Source: Drosophila persimilis (lineage: Eukaryota; Arthropoda; Insecta; Diptera; Drosophilidae). Taken from it: DNA of 64,000 nucleotides. A program made the translations under genes and the position numbers. The DNA lies in assembly GCF_003286085.1 (NCBI RefSeq), contig NW_020825327.1, positions 1,736,001-1,800,000 of the forward strand, read 5' to 3'. The notes under the pieces are model-generated. The model was not told where the DNA came from. It searched no databases and was given only the letters and a program-made list of their open reading frames with translations. This document shows, piece after piece, positions 63,924 through 64,000 of the stretch; the stretch's first letter is position 1; every line of letters starts with the position of its first letter.

Positions 63924-64000
63924 TGGTGAGAAATGAGCCTCGTAGTTTTTAATTCAATGTTCATGTATATTGCGATTGACCTATTTACACGCTCATGATT
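63924..64000 (+). mobile_element. 3' LTR of BEL/Pao element, cut by window end
   Basis: The first 77 bases of the LTR are identical to 57965-58041. The rest lies beyond the window. Confidence 0.9.

Overview
The window looks like constitutive heterochromatin of a dipteran, most probably a drosophilid. The coding material I recognise is transposable-element sequence: Ty3/Gypsy LTR elements with tRNA-Lys primer sites, CR1-type LINEs with a PHD-like finger in ORF1, LOA/bilbo-type LINEs with an RNase H tail, and a BEL/Pao element with a tRNA-Tyr primer site. LOA/bilbo-type LINEs hint at a Drosophila lineage rich in them, such as the obscura group, but that is inference. I found no host gene, rRNA, tRNA or CRISPR array. 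All element names (A, B, C, LINE-A, LINE-B, LOA copies 1-3, R1) are labels for this window only.

Region 1 (1-20 kb) holds head-to-tail Gypsy-type elements, all reading on the minus strand. Element A (54-6598) keeps protease, RT, RNase H and integrase pieces but has lost gag, and its 3' part is tandemly duplicated. Element B (6599-14077) keeps both LTRs, the primer site, a long leader and a full-length gag, but has lost nearly all of RT-RNase H-integrase. A and B share one LTR. Element C (14.8-18.8 kb) keeps the primer site, part of gag, RNase H, integrase and a 3' ORF, but lost protease and RT. The C LTR and the 3' ORF of a neighbouring copy form a large palindrome at 18136-20083.

Region 2 (20-44 kb) is a graveyard of LINE fragments. 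LINE-A occurs four times: 20278-24087 (-), 24088-26270 (+), 29958-31836 (+) and 33795-38335 (-). The first two are head-to-head and form an inverted pair. The fourth is split by a solo LTR and a noncoding repeat (R1). LINE-B occurs at 32101-32850 and 39172-42420. Also here are a BEL/Pao 3' end with its LTR, two other RT remnants, an env-like remnant, one unbroken orphan ORF (27208-27621) and one unidentified coding remnant (38341-38970).

Region 3 (44.18-57.96 kb) is an 8,442-bp tandem segmental duplication. Each unit holds a broken LOA-type LINE, a minus-strand BEL-like remnant and a LINE-B 3' fragment; the first unit also holds a second LOA-type copy. The second unit is interrupted by Region 4 (57965-64000), a nearly full-length BEL/Pao element. 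It has a 5' LTR, primer site, gag-protease, RT-RNase H, integrase and the start of the 3' LTR, and is broken by three reading-frame changes.

None of the elements looks able to move by itself. Taken together the deletions are complementary: A lacks gag, B lacks the enzymes and C lacks protease and RT. The long one-strand LTR block and two large inverted repeats are the kind of layout expected of a small-RNA-producing locus, which is a testable inference and not something the sequence proves.
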